From positions 4,361,501 through 4,425,500 of the forward strand of contig NZ_CP117437.1 in NCBI RefSeq assembly GCF_030687535.1: a stretch of 64,000 bases of DNA. The letters are read 5' to 3'. The notes beneath the pieces are model-generated. The model saw only the letters and a list, made by a program, of their open reading frames with translations, made no database searches and was not told where the DNA came from. This stretch comes from Pseudomonas sp. FP2335. Its GTDB lineage: Bacteria; Pseudomonadota; Gammaproteobacteria; Pseudomonadales; Pseudomonadaceae. Below, in pieces: positions 7,807-17,041 of the stretch; position 1 is the stretch's first letter; every line of letters starts with the position of its first letter. Made by a program: the position numbers and the translations under genes.

Positions 7807-8643
7807 TCAGCTTAGTTCAATGCGATCCGCATGAATCACGATCTGGCCCTGCTTGTAGAGGGCACCGATAGCCTTCTTGAAGTTGCCCTTGCTCACGCCG
7901 AACAAGTTGCTGATCACCGCCGGGTCGCTTTTGTCGCTGACCGGCAAGGTGCCGTTGTTTTCACGCAACTTGGCGAGGATCTTGGAGTTCAGGCTGGAGG
8001 CCGCTTCCTGGCCCACCGGTTGCAGGCTCAGGCTGATGTTGCCATCGGCGCGGATCTCTTTGATAAAGCCTTTCTCTTCCTTGCCCGGACGCAGGAACTT
8101 GAACACTTCGTTCTTGTGGATCAGGCCCCAGTGCTTGTTGTTGATGATCGCCTTGAAGCCCATGTCGGTGGCTTCGGCCACCAGCAGATTGACTTCCTGG
8201 CCCACCTCGTAGTTGGCTGGCGTCTTGTCCAGGTAGCGATCCAGGCGTGCAGTGGCGGTGATGCGCTTGGTGTGTTTGTCGAGGTAGACGTGCACCACGC
8301 AATATTCACCGGCGGTCATCTGGCGCTTTTCTTCCGAATACGGCAGCAACAGATCCTTGGGCAAACCCCAATCGAGGAAGACGCCGATACTGTTGACTTC
8401 GACGACTTTCAAACTGGCAAATTCGCCCACTTGAACTTTCGGTTTTTCAGTGGTGGCGATAAGTTTGTCATCGCTGTCCAGATAAATGAAAACGTTCAGC
8501 CAATCTTCATCTTCACTGGGAATATCTTTGGGGATATACCGATTAGGCAAGAGGATTTCACCGTCTTGCGCACCATCCAGGTACAAACCAAAGTTAGTGT
8601 GTTTAACCACTTGCAAGCTGTTGTAGCGCCCGACTAAAGCCAT
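7807..8643 (-). CDS. CvfB/YitL-like S1 RNA-binding protein
   Basis: A 278-residue cytoplasmic protein of the CvfB family, which carries tandem S1-type RNA-binding modules and a C-terminal winged helix. Visible here are S1-like beta segments in residues 1-60 (NFGLYLDGAQDGEILLPNRY), 65-130 (SIGVFLDWGLPKDLLLPYSE) and 145-210 (DMGFKAIINNKHWGLIHKNE), then the winged helix DPAVISNLFGVSKGNFKKAI. ATG 8643 is preferred over TTG 8649 from the spacing of GAGGG upstream. In Gram-positive bacteria CvfB affects virulence gene expression; in Pseudomonas the role is not established. Confidence 0.85.
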   Translation of the reverse strand: MALVGRYNSLQVVKHTNFGLYLDGAQDGEILLPNRYIPKDIPSEDEDWLNVFIYLDSDDKLIATTEKPKVQVGEFASLKVVEVNSIGVFLDWGLPKDLLLPYSEEKRQMTAGEYCVVHVYLDKHTKRITATARLDRYLDKTPANYEVGQEVNLLVAEATDMGFKAIINNKHWGLIHKNEVFKFLRPGKEEKGFIKEIRADGNISLSLQPVGQEAASSLNSKILAKLRENNGTLPVSDKSDPAVISNLFGVSKGNFKKAIGALYKQGQIVIHADRIELS

Positions 8644-8965
8644 TTCCAATACCCTCGTTACGTGGGCGGCATTCTACCCGAGTTGTGCCCGCCACGCGCG
8701 CGCGCCTGAAAAATCGAGGGCTGGCGTGGCGCGGTGGTGGCAGCGCCCCGCTCGTCTGATCATTGCGCTGAATTTCACTGGCGCACATGCCACTCACCAC
8801 CCAATGGTTTCGAGTTAAAACAGTAAGTTAGGGGCTTATTTCAAGGATAAACTTTGCTTATTTCCTGGCGCAGCACTTATTCCCGGAGGATATTTACCAA
8901 GCAATTGTCAAGTATTTCCTGTACGATGCCTGGCCAAGTTAATTTTCTACAGGTTAGTGGCCGCC
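8644..8965. other. Intergenic region between the CvfB-like gene and the small conserved gene
   Basis: About 320 bp holding the divergent promoters of the flanking genes. The half near 8800-8945 is A/T-richer than the coding surroundings, and GGAGGATAT at 8894 looks like a ribosome site but is followed by no open frame of useful length. No RNA gene or repeat was recognised. Confidence 0.5.
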
Positions 8966-9145
8966 ATGCGCGTAAAAGCATCCAACAGCAAAGCAAAGCC
9001 AGCTCCCGCCGTTGAAACCAGCGAATCGATCAACAGCCAGATTGCTGCATTCCTCAAGTCCGGTGGCGAAATCCAGCAAATTGCCAAGGGCGTGAGCGGC
9101 CAGACTTTCGGCCCGTCCAAGCAGATCAGCCTGGGTAAAAAGTAA
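8966..9145 (+). CDS. Small conserved-looking basic protein (59 aa)
   Basis: A 59-residue cytoplasmic protein, lysine- and serine-rich, with no signal peptide or membrane segment. A central SINSQIAAFLKSGGEIQQIA stretch predicts a short helix then a turn, followed by GVSGQTFGPSKQISLGKK. Similar short proteins occur widely in Pseudomonas, in my recollection, without an assigned function. ATG 8966 is used; a GTG at 8957 in frame is possible, since CAGG at 8950 is close to both. A hairpin at 9171-9192 follows as a probable transcript end. Unknown function. Confidence 0.65.
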   Translation: MRVKASNSKAKPAPAVETSESINSQIAAFLKSGGEIQQIAKGVSGQTFGPSKQISLGKK

Positions 9146-9170
9146 TACCGCGCAACACACCTGGTCCCTA

Positions 9171-9192
9171 AGCGCCTTGCCATCAAGGCGCT
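9171..9192 (+). terminator. Stem-loop after the small protein gene
   Basis: A perfect 9-bp stem AGCGCCTTG/CAAGGCGCT with the loop CCAT, 26 bp after the stop codon. No T-run follows, so termination efficiency is uncertain; it may instead protect the 3' end. Confidence 0.5.
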
Positions 9193-9353
9193 AGGACTAG
9201 AGCCCGAAGCACCCTCCCGACACATCCAACATTGCGTCAATCGACGAACGGGGCTCAACCCCGCGCATTCGCCGGTATGCTTGCACACGTCTAGCACGGG
9301 CATCTGCCCGATTTTTCCCCGGTTACTGCTCCTCGCTTTTCATGGAGTGAAGC

Positions 9354-10076
9354 ATGTTCAAAGCGTGCATTTTCCTGCTCACTGCCCTGGCAGCCAGCCC
9401 CCTCGCCCAAGCGCAGATCTTTCAGCGCGAATTGGGCGACTTCGACCTGAAATTGGGCACCACACCCAGCCGCAGCATGGCCCAGGGTCTGGTCAAGCCG
9501 ACGTCTCCGGGCAGCGACTCATTCCACGGCGGCCTCGACCTGAGCCACGACAGCGGCCTGTACTTCGGCCAATTCTCCCCCAGCATGGGCCTGTCGCCAG
9601 ACAGCACCCTCGAAGTCGACTCCTACATGGGCTTCAAGCACCCGTTCGACCAGACCCTGGGCTACGAAGTCGGCCTGATCCACTACAGCTATCCCAAGCT
9701 AAGCCCCCTCGACAGCCAGGAGTTCTACGGCGGCCTGAACCTGCTGGGCAATCGCTTCGGCGCCTCCTTCAGCAACGACCCGGACCGCCAGGACAGCACC
9801 CTGTTCGCCGACCTCAGTGGCACCCAACCGTTCGGCATCGGCGTCAGCCTGAAATACACCACTCATCAGTTGGGCACCCCGGCCACCGTCGACGGTGGCT
9901 CCATCAGCAGCTTCAGTGATTGGTCGGTGCAATTCTCCCGACAGTGGATGGGCGTTGACCTGAACCTGATCTACAGCGACTCCAGCCTCAGCGGCAGCAA
10001 TTGCTCGGCCTACTCCGGACACAACTCGCAATGCGATGGCCTGTTGACGTTGAAGGCGGTGCGGTCGTTTTATTGA
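9354..10076 (+). CDS. TorF-family putative porin
   Basis: A 240-residue outer-membrane protein. A Sec signal peptide (MFKACIFLLTALAASPLAQA, cleaved after AQA) is followed by alternating amphipathic beta strands such as LDLSHDSGLYFGQFSPSMG and YEVGLIHYSYPKL, and it ends in an aromatic residue, tyrosine, as outer-membrane barrels do. The pattern of an N-terminal glycine-rich barrel with a closing LLTLKAVRSFY strand fits the TorF (gcw_chp) family. GGAG lies 7 bases before ATG 9354. The substrate is unknown. A lipoprotein gene follows 66 bp downstream, possibly in one transcript. Confidence 0.8.
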   Translation: MFKACIFLLTALAASPLAQAQIFQRELGDFDLKLGTTPSRSMAQGLVKPTSPGSDSFHGGLDLSHDSGLYFGQFSPSMGLSPDSTLEVDSYMGFKHPFDQTLGYEVGLIHYSYPKLSPLDSQEFYGGLNLLGNRFGASFSNDPDRQDSTLFADLSGTQPFGIGVSLKYTTHQLGTPATVDGGSISSFSDWSVQFSRQWMGVDLNLIYSDSSLSGSNCSAYSGHNSQCDGLLTLKAVRSFY

Positions 10077-10142
10077 TGGGCTGAACTGTTGCATCCCATG
10101 CGAGTTCACATACCTCAATCCCTCGCGCGAAAGGACCCGCCC

Positions 10143-11009
10143 ATGCTGCAACGGCTCAAACTCCTGACGGTGCTGCTGACCCTAAGCCTGGTGCTGGCCG
10201 GCTGCAATCGCGTCGGCCTGGCCTACCGCAACCTCGATGTGATCATCCCCTGGACCCTCAACGACTACCTGGACATGAATGCCGGGCAGAAGAGCTGGTT
10301 CAACGACACCCTCAAGGAGCACCTGGCCTGGCACTGCAGCACACAACTGCCGGGCTACCTCGACTGGCTCGACCGCCTGCAACAGATGGCCGACAACCAT
10401 CAGGTCAGCGATGCCGCGCTGCAAGCGCGAACCGCCGAAGCCAAGCAGGCCATCACTCAAATCGCGCGGCAGATCACCCCGTCGGCCATCGAGTTGCTGC
10501 AAGGCCTGGACGACCAGCAGGTGCGGGACATGAACGCGGCCCTGGCCAAGGACCTGCGCAAACGCCAGGACGAGTACCTCAAACCGCCACTGGCCGAGCA
10601 AATCAAGGACCGTGCCGAGCGCATGAACAAACGCCTGGATGCCTGGATCGGCCCGCTCAGTGCCAGCCAGCAGGCGCGCGTCAGCGCCTGGTCCAGCGCG
10701 CTGGGCGAACAGAACCAGGCCTGGATCGGCAACCGCGCCCAGTGGCAGGCGCAGTTCAGCGCCGCCGTGAGGCAACGCCACAGCGCCGGCTTCGCGCCGA
10801 AGATCGAGCAACTGCTGGTGGACCGCGAAAGCCTGTGGACCCCGCAATACAGTGCCGCTTACGCACAAACGGAGGCCGAGGCCCGCAGCCTGATTGTCGA
10901 CGTGATGGCCGAGACCACGGTGCAACAACGCCAGAAACTCACCCAGAAAATCGCCAAGGTGCGCAGCGACTTGCAGGCACTCAAATGCCTGCAAAGCGCA
11001 AAAGGTTAA
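10143..11009 (+). CDS. DUF6279-family lipoprotein
   Basis: A 288-residue envelope lipoprotein. The signal MLQRLKLLTVLLTLSLVLAG ends in a lipobox LAGC (cysteine at 21). The mature part begins NRVGLAYRNLDVIIPWTLND and is almost wholly helical, rich in Q, A and E, as in DUF6279. ATG 10143 has AAAGGA upstream; earlier in-frame ATGs at 10089 and 10098 lack a ribosome site. The stop crosses the stop of the convergent copD by 4 bp. The function is unknown. Confidence 0.85.
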   Translation: MLQRLKLLTVLLTLSLVLAGCNRVGLAYRNLDVIIPWTLNDYLDMNAGQKSWFNDTLKEHLAWHCSTQLPGYLDWLDRLQQMADNHQVSDAALQARTAEAKQAITQIARQITPSAIELLQGLDDQQVRDMNAALAKDLRKRQDEYLKPPLAEQIKDRAERMNKRLDAWIGPLSASQQARVSAWSSALGEQNQAWIGNRAQWQAQFSAAVRQRHSAGFAPKIEQLLVDRESLWTPQYSAAYAQTEAEARSLIVDVMAETTVQQRQKLTQKIAKVRSDLQALKCLQSAKG

Positions 11010-11869
11010 TCCGGCGCCAAGGTGCCCAGCCAGGCGACCAACCCGAGGATCAACACCACGGCGCCAAACTCCACCGCGATGCTGCGGCGCAACGCCCGGG
11101 TCGCCGTCGCGTTGTCGCCTGAGGTCAGGGACCGCTGCAACCATGGCGTCAGATGAAAGCGATTGAGCGCCGCCAACCCCAGCATCAAGCCGAACACCGC
11201 CAACTTGAGGCCCAACAACAGTGCATAAAGCCCCTCGCTGAGCCCGTCCGGATTCAGCCCGACCACCAGCAGGTAATTGGTCACGCCCGTCACGATCAGC
11301 ACCGCGACAAACCCCATGCCGACCCGCTCGAAGCCCACCAACGCCTGCGCCAACGCCTCGACATGCGGCGCGCCGGGTAACGACGGGCTCATCAACAACA
11401 GCCCGAACGCAGCCAACGCGCCGACCCAACCCGCCGCCGCCAGCAAATGCGCAATGTCGCTGATCAAATGCCACACCCCCAGCGCGCCCTCGTGCATCAC
11501 CCCATGCCCGGCCCATGCCAGCGTCACCAGTGCGACGCCGCCGCACAACGTGGCCAGCCGGGGGTTGAGCAGCACCACGACCAGCGCCACAAGACGCAGG
11601 CACCACGTCCATCCCAGTTCGGTGTGCGCCAGCATCATCTGCACATGCGGCCACAGCGTTTGCCAGTCCTCGGCACCACTCATGGCTTGGGTCATGGACA
11701 CCATCGACAGCACCGACAGCAGCACTCCCAGGCTCGCCATCCACCGCAGCAGCCGCCTCACATCCAACCGGCAGTGCCTTGCGTAGAGGCCAAACAAACC
11801 CAGGCCAAACACCAGCATCAAGTCCAGGTACAGCACAAACCGCAACAACACCGGGATCATTTCACTCAT
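11006..11869 (-). CDS. copD: Copper resistance inner-membrane protein CopD
   Basis: A 287-residue polytopic inner-membrane protein with about eight hydrophobic segments, last gene of the copABCD unit. CopD acts with periplasmic CopC in copper uptake across the inner membrane. Conserved histidine segments are visible: AGHGVMHEGALGVWHLISDI and a C-terminal NRFHLTPWL. ATG 11869 overlaps the copC stop as ATGA, showing translational coupling. The length is normal. The 3' end crosses that of the convergent lipoprotein gene by 4 bp. Confidence 0.88.
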   Translation of the reverse strand: MSEMIPVLLRFVLYLDLMLVFGLGLFGLYARHCRLDVRRLLRWMASLGVLLSVLSMVSMTQAMSGAEDWQTLWPHVQMMLAHTELGWTWCLRLVALVVVLLNPRLATLCGGVALVTLAWAGHGVMHEGALGVWHLISDIAHLLAAAGWVGALAAFGLLLMSPSLPGAPHVEALAQALVGFERVGMGFVAVLIVTGVTNYLLVVGLNPDGLSEGLYALLLGLKLAVFGLMLGLAALNRFHLTPWLQRSLTSGDNATATRALRRSIAVEFGAVVLILGLVAWLGTLAPD

Positions 11870-12252
11870 GGCTGGACGCTGAACGCCACGTTACCGAGGA
11901 TCGGATGCGTATCCGACGACACCGCACGCCAGTCCACCCGGTAGCTGCCGGGCGCCAACAGCGAAGCGGGCTTGATCAACATCACCTTCGGGTCGCTACT
12001 GGCCGCGACACTGGCTTTGACCGGCATCGGCGCATGGGCCATGCCGGGCATTGCAGTCATGCTCAGCTTGGCCCCGGAAAACTGCGTCAGCAGGTTTTCC
12101 GAGAAGTGCAGCTCTATCACCACCGGCGCAACGCCCTGGGCACCGTCCGCGGGGATGGAGGACAACAGTTTAGGGTGCGCCGAGAGCGTAAAACTGGCGC
12201 CCCATCCGACCGACAGCACAGCGCCCACCAACAGCGTTTTCAACATCGACAT
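11866..12252 (-). CDS. copC: Periplasmic copper-binding protein CopC
   Basis: A 128-residue secreted protein of the CopC/PcoC beta-barrel fold. After the signal peptide the mature form begins AHPKLLSSIPADGA, giving the N-terminal histidine used for Cu(II). A methionine-rich loop MTAMPGMAHAPMPV supplies Cu(I) ligands, and SDTHPILG carries a second conserved histidine. ATG 12252 has GGAG 8 bases upstream; ATG 12246 is an alternative. It is coupled to copD by an ATGA overlap and starts 49 bp after copB. Confidence 0.9.
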   Translation of the reverse strand: MSMLKTLLVGAVLSVGWGASFTLSAHPKLLSSIPADGAQGVAPVVIELHFSENLLTQFSGAKLSMTAMPGMAHAPMPVKASVAASSDPKVMLIKPASLLAPGSYRVDWRAVSSDTHPILGNVAFSVQP

Positions 12253-12301
12253 GCAAGGCTCCAAGCCGCTCATGGCGGCGAGTTATAAGAATAGTGAAAC
12301 G

Positions 12302-13135
12302 TCAGAACCACAGGCGCACGCCGACGACCCAGCGCAGTTGGCTGACGTCCTCGCCGTCTTCCCGGGTGTATTGCGCGGTCTGGCCATAGCGGCGGTTCCA
12401 GGTGACGCCCACGTAGGGCGCGAATTCACGTCGCACTTCGTAGCGCAGCCTCAGGCCCAGCTCGCTGTCCGACAGCCCCGAGCCGACGCCGCGCTGCGGA
12501 TCGTTGCGTCCATACATATTGAGTTCGGCGGTGGGCTGCAGGATCAGCCGGTTGCTCAGCAGAATGTCGTAGTCACCTTCCAGGCGTGCGGCGGTGTGGC
12601 CGGATTCACCGACAAACAGCGTCGCTTCGGCCTCGAAGCCGTACAGCGCCATGCCCTGCACGCCAAAGGCGGCCCAGGTTTGGCCGTCGCCGGGTTTGAA
12701 ATCCTGGCGTACGCCGCCGACCAAGTCCCACCACGGGCTGATGGCATGCCCCCACAGGGCCTGGGCCTCGGCACTTTCCGTGCGCCCGGCACTGCGCTCA
12801 CCCTCGCTACGCAACCACAGGCGGTCGATGTCACCGCCGACCCAACCCTTGATGTCCCAGTTCAGCGCACCGTCACCCTCGCCGCCCTGCCATTCCAACT
12901 GGTTGACCAGCAACATCGAATGCACGGCGCTGTCGTGCACCATGTGCCCGCCCGGCGCGTTGTACACCGCCGCGCGGTCTGCGTCGGTCAACGGCGGGAT
13001 CGGCGTGCGGCTCTCGGTGAGAGCCGGGGAGGCAGGGCTCATGCCCTGAAACTCGTCCGCCAACGCCAGCGGGCCAAACGTCAGTGCGATGAACCCAGAG
13101 GCCATCCAGGCACTTCTATTCACATGCTTATTCAT
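12302..13135 (-). CDS. copB: Copper resistance outer-membrane protein CopB
   Basis: A 277-residue protein: N-terminal signal ([20 protein letters not shown]... ending ALA), a short linker, then a beta barrel ending [11 protein letters not shown] with the terminal phenylalanine of outer-membrane proteins. The core [12 protein letters not shown] and [20 protein letters not shown] motifs identify CopB/PcoB. ATG 13135 overlaps the copA end by 8 bp (ATGAATAA). The long methionine/histidine-rich repeat region usual between signal and barrel is almost absent here, so this CopB is a short variant with reduced copper-binding capacity (inference). Confidence 0.9.
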   Translation of the reverse strand: MNKHVNRSAWMASGFIALTFGPLALADEFQGMSPASPALTESRTPIPPLTDADRAAVYNAPGGHMVHDSAVHSMLLVNQLEWQGGEGDGALNWDIKGWVGGDIDRLWLRSEGERSAGRTESAEAQALWGHAISPWWDLVGGVRQDFKPGDGQTWAAFGVQGMALYGFEAEATLFVGESGHTAARLEGDYDILLSNRLILQPTAELNMYGRNDPQRGVGSGLSDSELGLRLRYEVRREFAPYVGVTWNRRYGQTAQYTREDGEDVSQLRWVVGVRLWF

Positions 13136-14834
13136 GCACGCGCACCTCACGAAACATGCCCATCTCCATGTGGTACAGCAGGTGGCAGTGATAAGCCCAT
13201 CGGCCCAGCGCATCTGCCGTCACGCGGTAGCTGCGCCGCGACCCCGGCGGCATGTCGATGGTGTGTTTGCGCACCTGGAACTGGCCGTTCTCGTCCTCCA
13301 GGTCGCTCCACAGGCCGTGCAGGTGGATCGGATGGCTCATCATGGTGTCGTTGACCAACACCAGCCGCACCCGCTCGCCGTAGGTCAATGCCAGAGGCTC
13401 GGCATCGGAAAATTTCACGCCATTGAACGACCAGGCGAACTTCTCCATGTGCCCGGTCAGATGCAACTCGATCGTGCGGCTGGGATCGCGGCCGTCGGGG
13501 TCTTCGAAGGTGCTGCGCAGGTCGGCGTAGGTCAGCACGCGCCGGCCGTTGTTGCGCAGGCCGATGCCGGGGTCGTCGAGCTTGGGCAGCGGGTTCATGG
13601 CCTGCATGTCCACCAGCGGGTTGTTGCCTTCGCTGGCCGGATGGCTCTGCATCGCCATGGCACTGTGGTCCATGCCGGCCATCTGCGGCATATCGGCCAT
13701 GGCGCCGTGGTCCATGCCACCCATGCCCATGTCGTCCATGGTGATCCAGGGACGCGGCTCCAGCGTCGGCACTGGCGCCGTGGCGCCAGCCTGGCGGGCC
13801 AGCGTGCCGCGGGCGAAACCGCTGCGGTCCATCGACTGCGCAAACACCGTGTAAGCCTGCGCCGTAGGCTCGACCAGCACGTCGAACGTCTCGGCGACGG
13901 CAATGCGAAACTCATCAACCCTGACCGGCGTTACCGATTGGCCATCGGCGGCAATCACGGTCATTTTCAGCCCTGGGATGCGCACATCGAAGTAGCTCAT
14001 GGCCGAGCCGTTGATAAAGCGCAGGCGAACCGTCTCGCCCGCCTCGAACAACCCGGTCCAGTTGCGCTCGGGCGGCTGGCCGTTGAGCAGGTAGGTGTAG
14101 GTCTCGCCGCTGACGTCGGCCAGGTCCGTGGGGTTCATCTTCATCTGCGCCCACATCAGGCGGTCGGCGGCCGTGGCCTTCCAGCCCTGCGCCCCCACAT
14201 CGCGGACAAAATCGCCGACGGTGGGTTTGTGCAGGTTGTAGTAATCGGACTGCTTCTTGAGGGTTTTCATCAGGGCGACGGGATCTTCGTCGGTCCAATC
14301 CGAGAGCATCACCACATAGTCACGCTGCACCGTGAACGGCTCGGGTTCACGGGGATCGATCACCAGCGGGCCATACACGCCCTGCTGTTCCTGGAACCCG
14401 GAATGGCTGTGATACCAGTAGGTGCCGTGCTGCTTGAGGGTGAACTGGTAGACAAACACCCCGCCCGGCTCGATGCCCTTGAAGCTCAGGCCAGGCACGC
14501 CGTCCATGGTCGAAGGCAGCAAGATGCCGTGCCAGTGGATCGAGGTCGGCTCGGCCAGGCGGTTTTTCACGCGCAGGGTCACGGTGTCGCCTTCGCGCCA
14601 GCGCAGCAACGGGCCGGGCAGGCTGCCATTGATGGTCAGCGCGGTGCGGTTGCGGCCGGTGAGGTTGACCGGGGTCTGGTCGATGAACAACTCAAACTCG
14701 GTGCCCGCCAGCACAGTAGGCTGGCCGGGACTGGTGAGGGCCCAGACCGGGCTGCGCCAGAGCCCGAGCCCGCCAAGCAAGCCGCCGGCGGCGAGGCCTT
14801 TGACAAAGGTGCGTCGTGAGGGGGTGAAGTGCAT
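13128..14834 (-). CDS. copA: Copper resistance multicopper oxidase CopA
   Basis: A 568-residue periplasmic multicopper oxidase. The twin-arginine signal is [19 protein letters not shown]. The copper ligands are all visible: HWHGILLPS and HSHSGFQEQ in the first cupredoxin domain, then HPIHLHGLW and [12 protein letters not shown] at the C-terminus. A methionine/histidine-rich loop, [20 protein letters not shown], near residues 365-395 is typical of CopA/PcoA copper handling. It is the first gene of copABCD. The length is slightly below the usual ~600, mainly through fewer Met-rich repeats. Confidence 0.95.
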   Translation of the reverse strand: MHFTPSRRTFVKGLAAGGLLGGLGLWRSPVWALTSPGQPTVLAGTEFELFIDQTPVNLTGRNRTALTINGSLPGPLLRWREGDTVTLRVKNRLAEPTSIHWHGILLPSTMDGVPGLSFKGIEPGGVFVYQFTLKQHGTYWYHSHSGFQEQQGVYGPLVIDPREPEPFTVQRDYVVMLSDWTDEDPVALMKTLKKQSDYYNLHKPTVGDFVRDVGAQGWKATAADRLMWAQMKMNPTDLADVSGETYTYLLNGQPPERNWTGLFEAGETVRLRFINGSAMSYFDVRIPGLKMTVIAADGQSVTPVRVDEFRIAVAETFDVLVEPTAQAYTVFAQSMDRSGFARGTLARQAGATAPVPTLEPRPWITMDDMGMGGMDHGAMADMPQMAGMDHSAMAMQSHPASEGNNPLVDMQAMNPLPKLDDPGIGLRNNGRRVLTYADLRSTFEDPDGRDPSRTIELHLTGHMEKFAWSFNGVKFSDAEPLALTYGERVRLVLVNDTMMSHPIHLHGLWSDLEDENGQFQVRKHTIDMPPGSRRSYRVTADALGRWAYHCHLLYHMEMGMFREVRVHE

Positions 14835-14904
14835 GCCGATTCAAGTCCGTCAGTTGAATGGCCGCAGATTAGGCAGGGATGGCTGTCAGCCACCTTAGCG
14901 CCAG

Positions 14905-14920
14905 ATTACTGATCTGACAG
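14905..14920 (-). promoter_or_regulatory. CopR-like box upstream of copA
   Basis: On the minus strand the site reads CTGTCA-GATCA-GTAAT, 71 bp before copA. It differs by one base from the CTGACA-N5-GTAAT motif I recall for CopR of Pseudomonas. A copRS two-component pair is not in this window, so the regulator would act from elsewhere. Confidence 0.5.
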
Positions 14921-14961
14921 GTTCGCCCGGCGCCACAGCGGGCACCGGGACGTGAAGGGCC

Positions 14962-15351
14962 TCAGGCGATCTGGGCTTTTGCGGCCACCTCGGCAAATGT
15001 CGCCGGGTCCAGCGCGTCGACCTGCTCATCCAACACCTGGCGCGGGTGGTCGTTGCCCGGAATCGAGCTGTCGATCAGCGCCAGCAATTGGGCACCCAGC
15101 GGGGTGAGAATGAAGTTCTCGCCGTTGCCGCCCTCCTCCTCAGGCCGCGATTCAATAAAGCCGCGCTTGAACAACAGCGCTTCATAATCCGCAGCAGTCT
15201 TTTTCAACGCATCCAGATTGCCGGTGGACTCGCCTGCCGTAGCCTTCTCGGCGGCCTCTTGTTCAGCGTATTTGCGCGGCGCGAAGCTGCCTTCGCCGTT
15301 CTGTACTTCATGCAACAGGCGTTCGATCAGATCCCAGTTGTAAGTCGTCAT
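14962..15351 (-). CDS. DUF2513-like small winged-helix protein
   Basis: A 129-residue soluble protein beginning MTTYNWDLIERLLHEVQNGE, a start seen in DUF2513/YjcQ-type winged-helix proteins. A helix-rich centre (DALKKTAADYEALLFKRGFI) is followed by a beta-wing-like NFILTPLGAQLLALID segment, which reads as a recognition-helix and wing arrangement. There is no signal peptide or membrane segment. It is a separate unit between copA and the helicase. The function is unknown; DNA binding is a guess from the fold impression. Confidence 0.6.
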   Translation of the reverse strand: MTTYNWDLIERLLHEVQNGEGSFAPRKYAEQEAAEKATAGESTGNLDALKKTAADYEALLFKRGFIESRPEEEGGNGENFILTPLGAQLLALIDSSIPGNDHPRQVLDEQVDALDPATFAEVAAKAQIA

Positions 15352-15457
15352 CCCTATTCCTCCTGCAGGCCGACGGAAAAGTGGCCCGATACGCGGTGGA
15401 CAGGCCTCGCTAAGCGCCGTTCAGTCCAGCCGACGAAGCTGCATAACCGGCGGACAT

Positions 15458-15481
15458 AAAAAAACCGGACAATCGTCCGGT
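15458..15481 (-). terminator. Terminator of the RhlE-like helicase gene
   Basis: On the minus strand a perfect 7-bp stem ACCGGAC/GTCCGGT with a 4-nt loop is followed by a run of T residues (complement of 15458-15463). It lies 20 bp after the helicase stop. Confidence 0.9.
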
Positions 15482-15501
15482 TCTTTCACATCACCCCTGC
15501 C

Positions 15502-16848
15502 TTACTCGGCAGCCGGTGCTTCTGGCTTGCGGCGCTTGAGCGGGGCCATGCCGTCCTTGCTGACGAGCGACAGGTTGTCGGTCTTCGGCCGGTTGGCGAT
15601 CTTGCGCTTGGTCGGCGACTTGGCGCCGGTTTTCTTTTTGTCACCCTTGGCGTCGGTCTTTTTCTTCTTCACGCCAACGGCCTTGCCCGACGCCTTGACC
15701 TTCTTCGGCCCGGTGTAGGTGCCTTTGACTTCCTTGATGGTACGGCGCTCGAACGACTGCTTGAGGTAGCGCTCGATGCTCGACATCAGGTTCCAGTCGC
15801 CGTGGCAGATCAGCGAGATGGCCAGGCCATCGTTGCCGGCACGCCCGGTACGACCGATACGGTGCACGTATTCGTCGCCGCTGCGGGGCATGTCGAAGTT
15901 GATCACCAGGTCCAGGCCGTCAACGTCCAGGCCGCGTGCGGCAACGTCGGTGGCCACGAGGATCTTCACGCCGCCGGCCTTGAGGCGGTCGATGGCCAGC
16001 TTGCGGTCCTTCTGGTCTTTCTCGCCGTGCAGCACGAACGCCTTGTAATCCTGGGCAACCAGGCGACCGTAGATGCGGTCGGCGGCAGCGCGGGTGTTGG
16101 TGAACACGATGGCCTTCTGATAGGTCTCGTTGGCCAACAGCCAGTTGAGGATCTGCTCTTTGTGCACGTTGTGGTCGGCGGTGACGATCTGCTGGCGCGT
16201 GGTCGCGTTCAGGTCGCTGACGTTGTTGACCTGCAAGTGCTCAGGGTTGTTCAGCACCTTGGCGACCATGTCGCGCAGGGTCGAACCGCCGGTGGTGGCG
16301 GAGAACAGCATGGTCTGCTGGCGGTTGACGCACTCGCCCACCAGACGCTGCACGTCGTCGGCAAAGCCCATGTCGAGCATGCGGTCGGCTTCGTCCAGCA
16401 CCAGTACTTCGACTTCCTTGAGGTCAAGGTTGCCGGCGTTGAGTTGCTCGATCATGCGGCCCGGGGTGCCGATCAGGATGTCCGGCACCTTGCGCAGCAT
16501 GGCGGCCTGCACCTTGAAGTCTTCGCCGCCGGTAATGATGCCGGACTTGATGAAGGTGAACTGCGAGAAGCGCTCCACTTCCTTCAGGGTCTGCTGGGCC
16601 AGCTCACGGGTCGGCAGCAGGATCAGGGTCTTGATGCTCACGCGGACCTTGGCCGGGCCGATCAAGCGGTTCAACACCGGCAGGACAAAAGCCGCGGTCT
16701 TGCCGCTGCCGGTTTGAGCTGTCACCCGCAGGTCACGCCCTTCGAGCGCGAGCGGGATGGCCGCTGCTTGCACAGGCGTTGGCTCGACAAATTTAAGCTC
16801 GGCCACGGCTTTGAGCAGGCGTTCGTGCAGGGCGAATTGGGAAAACAC
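15502..16848 (-). CDS. DEAD-box ATP-dependent RNA helicase, RhlE-like
   Basis: A 448-residue cytoplasmic RNA helicase. In order: the Q motif (KFVEPTPVQAAAIPLAL), Walker A AQTGSGKT at 44-51, motif Ia PTRELAQQ, GTPGR, DEAD at 152-155, SAT, and motif VI HRIGRTGRAG. The C-terminal ~75 residues are a lysine-rich basic tail (KKKKTDAKGDKKK) likely used for RNA binding. The GTG at 16848 is chosen because CGAGGTAGC precedes it at good spacing; the ATG at 16872 gives 8 extra residues with no ribosome site. Such helicases act in ribosome assembly or mRNA turnover, often in the cold. Confidence 0.88.
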   Translation of the reverse strand: MFSQFALHERLLKAVAELKFVEPTPVQAAAIPLALEGRDLRVTAQTGSGKTAAFVLPVLNRLIGPAKVRVSIKTLILLPTRELAQQTLKEVERFSQFTFIKSGIITGGEDFKVQAAMLRKVPDILIGTPGRMIEQLNAGNLDLKEVEVLVLDEADRMLDMGFADDVQRLVGECVNRQQTMLFSATTGGSTLRDMVAKVLNNPEHLQVNNVSDLNATTRQQIVTADHNVHKEQILNWLLANETYQKAIVFTNTRAAADRIYGRLVAQDYKAFVLHGEKDQKDRKLAIDRLKAGGVKILVATDVAARGLDVDGLDLVINFDMPRSGDEYVHRIGRTGRAGNDGLAISLICHGDWNLMSSIERYLKQSFERRTIKEVKGTYTGPKKVKASGKAVGVKKKKTDAKGDKKKTGAKSPTKRKIANRPKTDNLSLVSKDGMAPLKRRKPEAPAAE

Positions 16849-17041
16849 GGGTGCTACCTCGAAGAAATACAAAATATCAGCTGCATAGGGTAACGGTTTC
16901 GGGCGTCCAAACCGAGTTTCTTTACGCGAACGGTGCTAATCAGCCGCTTTTTTGTCAGGACTTTTGTCCAAGAGGCCAACTTTGTAGCACTTCAATGCTC
17001 TAATCGCCCCGTCTTGTCCCACAGAAGAATCGGTTTCACCC

